Shown here: piece after piece, positions 12,634-12,808 of the stretch | Layout: each line of letters starts with the position of its first letter | How positions within the stretch are numbered: position 1 is the first letter of the stretch | Source: Syntrophomonadaceae bacterium | GTDB lineage: Bacteria > Bacillota > Dethiobacteria > DTU022 | NCBI GenBank assembly: GCA_007131435.1 | Contig: SLQM01000106.1 | Span: 1-12,808, forward strand | Direction: 5' to 3' | Length of the DNA: 12,808 nt | Position numbers and translations under genes: made by a program | The notes under the pieces: model-generated | Told to the model about the DNA's origin: nothing | Databases searched by the model: none | Seen by the model: the letters and a program-made list of their open reading frames with translations, nothing else

Positions 12634-12808
12634 CAGTCGCACCCCCGATCTCGCCCCTGCCCTGCTGGGTTTCAACCACCATGCCGCCCTGCAGGGGTTC
12701 TACGCAGGTGCGCACGTTGGGCACACCGTTTACCCGCATGTTACAGGAAGAACAGTTGCCAATTGCACACCAGAAACCGCGGGGGCGGTTATGTTTCAGG
12801 CTGTGCGA
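12626..12808 (-). CDS. HcnA-like [2Fe-2S] ferredoxin subunit (partial, N-terminus outside the window)
   Basis: The last 60 residues of a gene that begins beyond the right edge. The frame shows LKHNRPRGFWCAIGNCSSC followed by MRVNGVPNVRTCVEPLQ and a short tail. The Cys pattern C-x4-C-x2-C-x12-C (residues 14, 19, 22 and 35 of the visible part) and the NVRTCVEPLQGG ending are those of the Fer2_4 [2Fe-2S] proteins, namely HcnA and the N-terminal domain of sarcosine oxidase alpha and opine oxidase subunits. It ends at TAA 12626-12628, 8 bases inside the start region of the HcnB-like gene. Complete members are about 90-110 residues long, so roughly half is missing. It would hold one cluster and pass electrons within the flavin dehydrogenase complex. 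Confidence 0.85.
   Translation of the reverse strand, partial: SHSLKHNRPRGFWCAIGNCSSCNMRVNGVPNVRTCVEPLQGGMVVETQQGRGEIGGATGG

Overview
All genes that can be supported lie on the minus strand, so the window reads from right to left. Base composition is mid-GC with AT-rich gaps. Shine-Dalgarno (SD) sites are strong and purine-rich, and many genes overlap by a few bases. The content is that of a strict anaerobe: an aldehyde:ferredoxin oxidoreductase, polyferredoxin-type proteins, an MttB-family corrinoid methyltransferase and CbiZ cobamide salvage. Together these suggest an anaerobic Bacillota of the Clostridia/Desulfotomaculia/syntroph type. That placement is inference, since no rRNA or marker gene is present.

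Right half (12808 to 9595): a five-gene set for a multi-subunit flavin dehydrogenase. In transcription order it holds a [2Fe-2S] HcnA-like subunit (cut by the window edge), an HcnB-like FAD/NAD(P) oxidoreductase, a 4Fe-4S protein, a stand-alone BFD-type [2Fe-2S] protein, and a DAO/SoxB-type FAD catalytic subunit. The family relatives are hydrogen cyanide synthase, opine oxidases, dye-linked L-proline dehydrogenases and heterotetrameric sarcosine oxidase. The natural substrate class is therefore an amino acid or N-alkyl amino acid.

Middle (9549 to 3920): a four-cluster polyferredoxin, an AOR-family tungsten/molybdenum aldehyde oxidoreductase, a MoaD/ThiS-like small protein, a non-pyrrolysine MttB-family methyltransferase and a BCCT betaine-type transporter, closed by a strong intrinsic terminator at 3855-3882. 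No internal terminator was recognised from the right edge to this point, so the run is probably one long operon. The simplest reading is a catabolic route for a quaternary amine or betaine: BCCT uptake, corrinoid-dependent demethylation by the MttB homologue, oxidation of the N-methyl product by the flavin complex, and clearance of the released aldehyde by AOR with electrons passing to ferredoxin. The corrinoid protein, the methylcorrinoid:carrier methyltransferase and the reactivase that such a route needs are not in this window.

Left half (3642 to 198): a C69/secernin-like N-terminal-nucleophile hydrolase, a 40-residue remnant resembling the start of a metal-dependent amidohydrolase, a CbiZ-type adenosylcobinamide amidohydrolase with an unexplained C-terminal extension, and a small SnoaL/NTF2-like protein. 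CbiZ beside a corrinoid-dependent enzyme makes functional sense. No tRNA, rRNA, CRISPR array, insertion sequence or transcriptional regulator was recognised.
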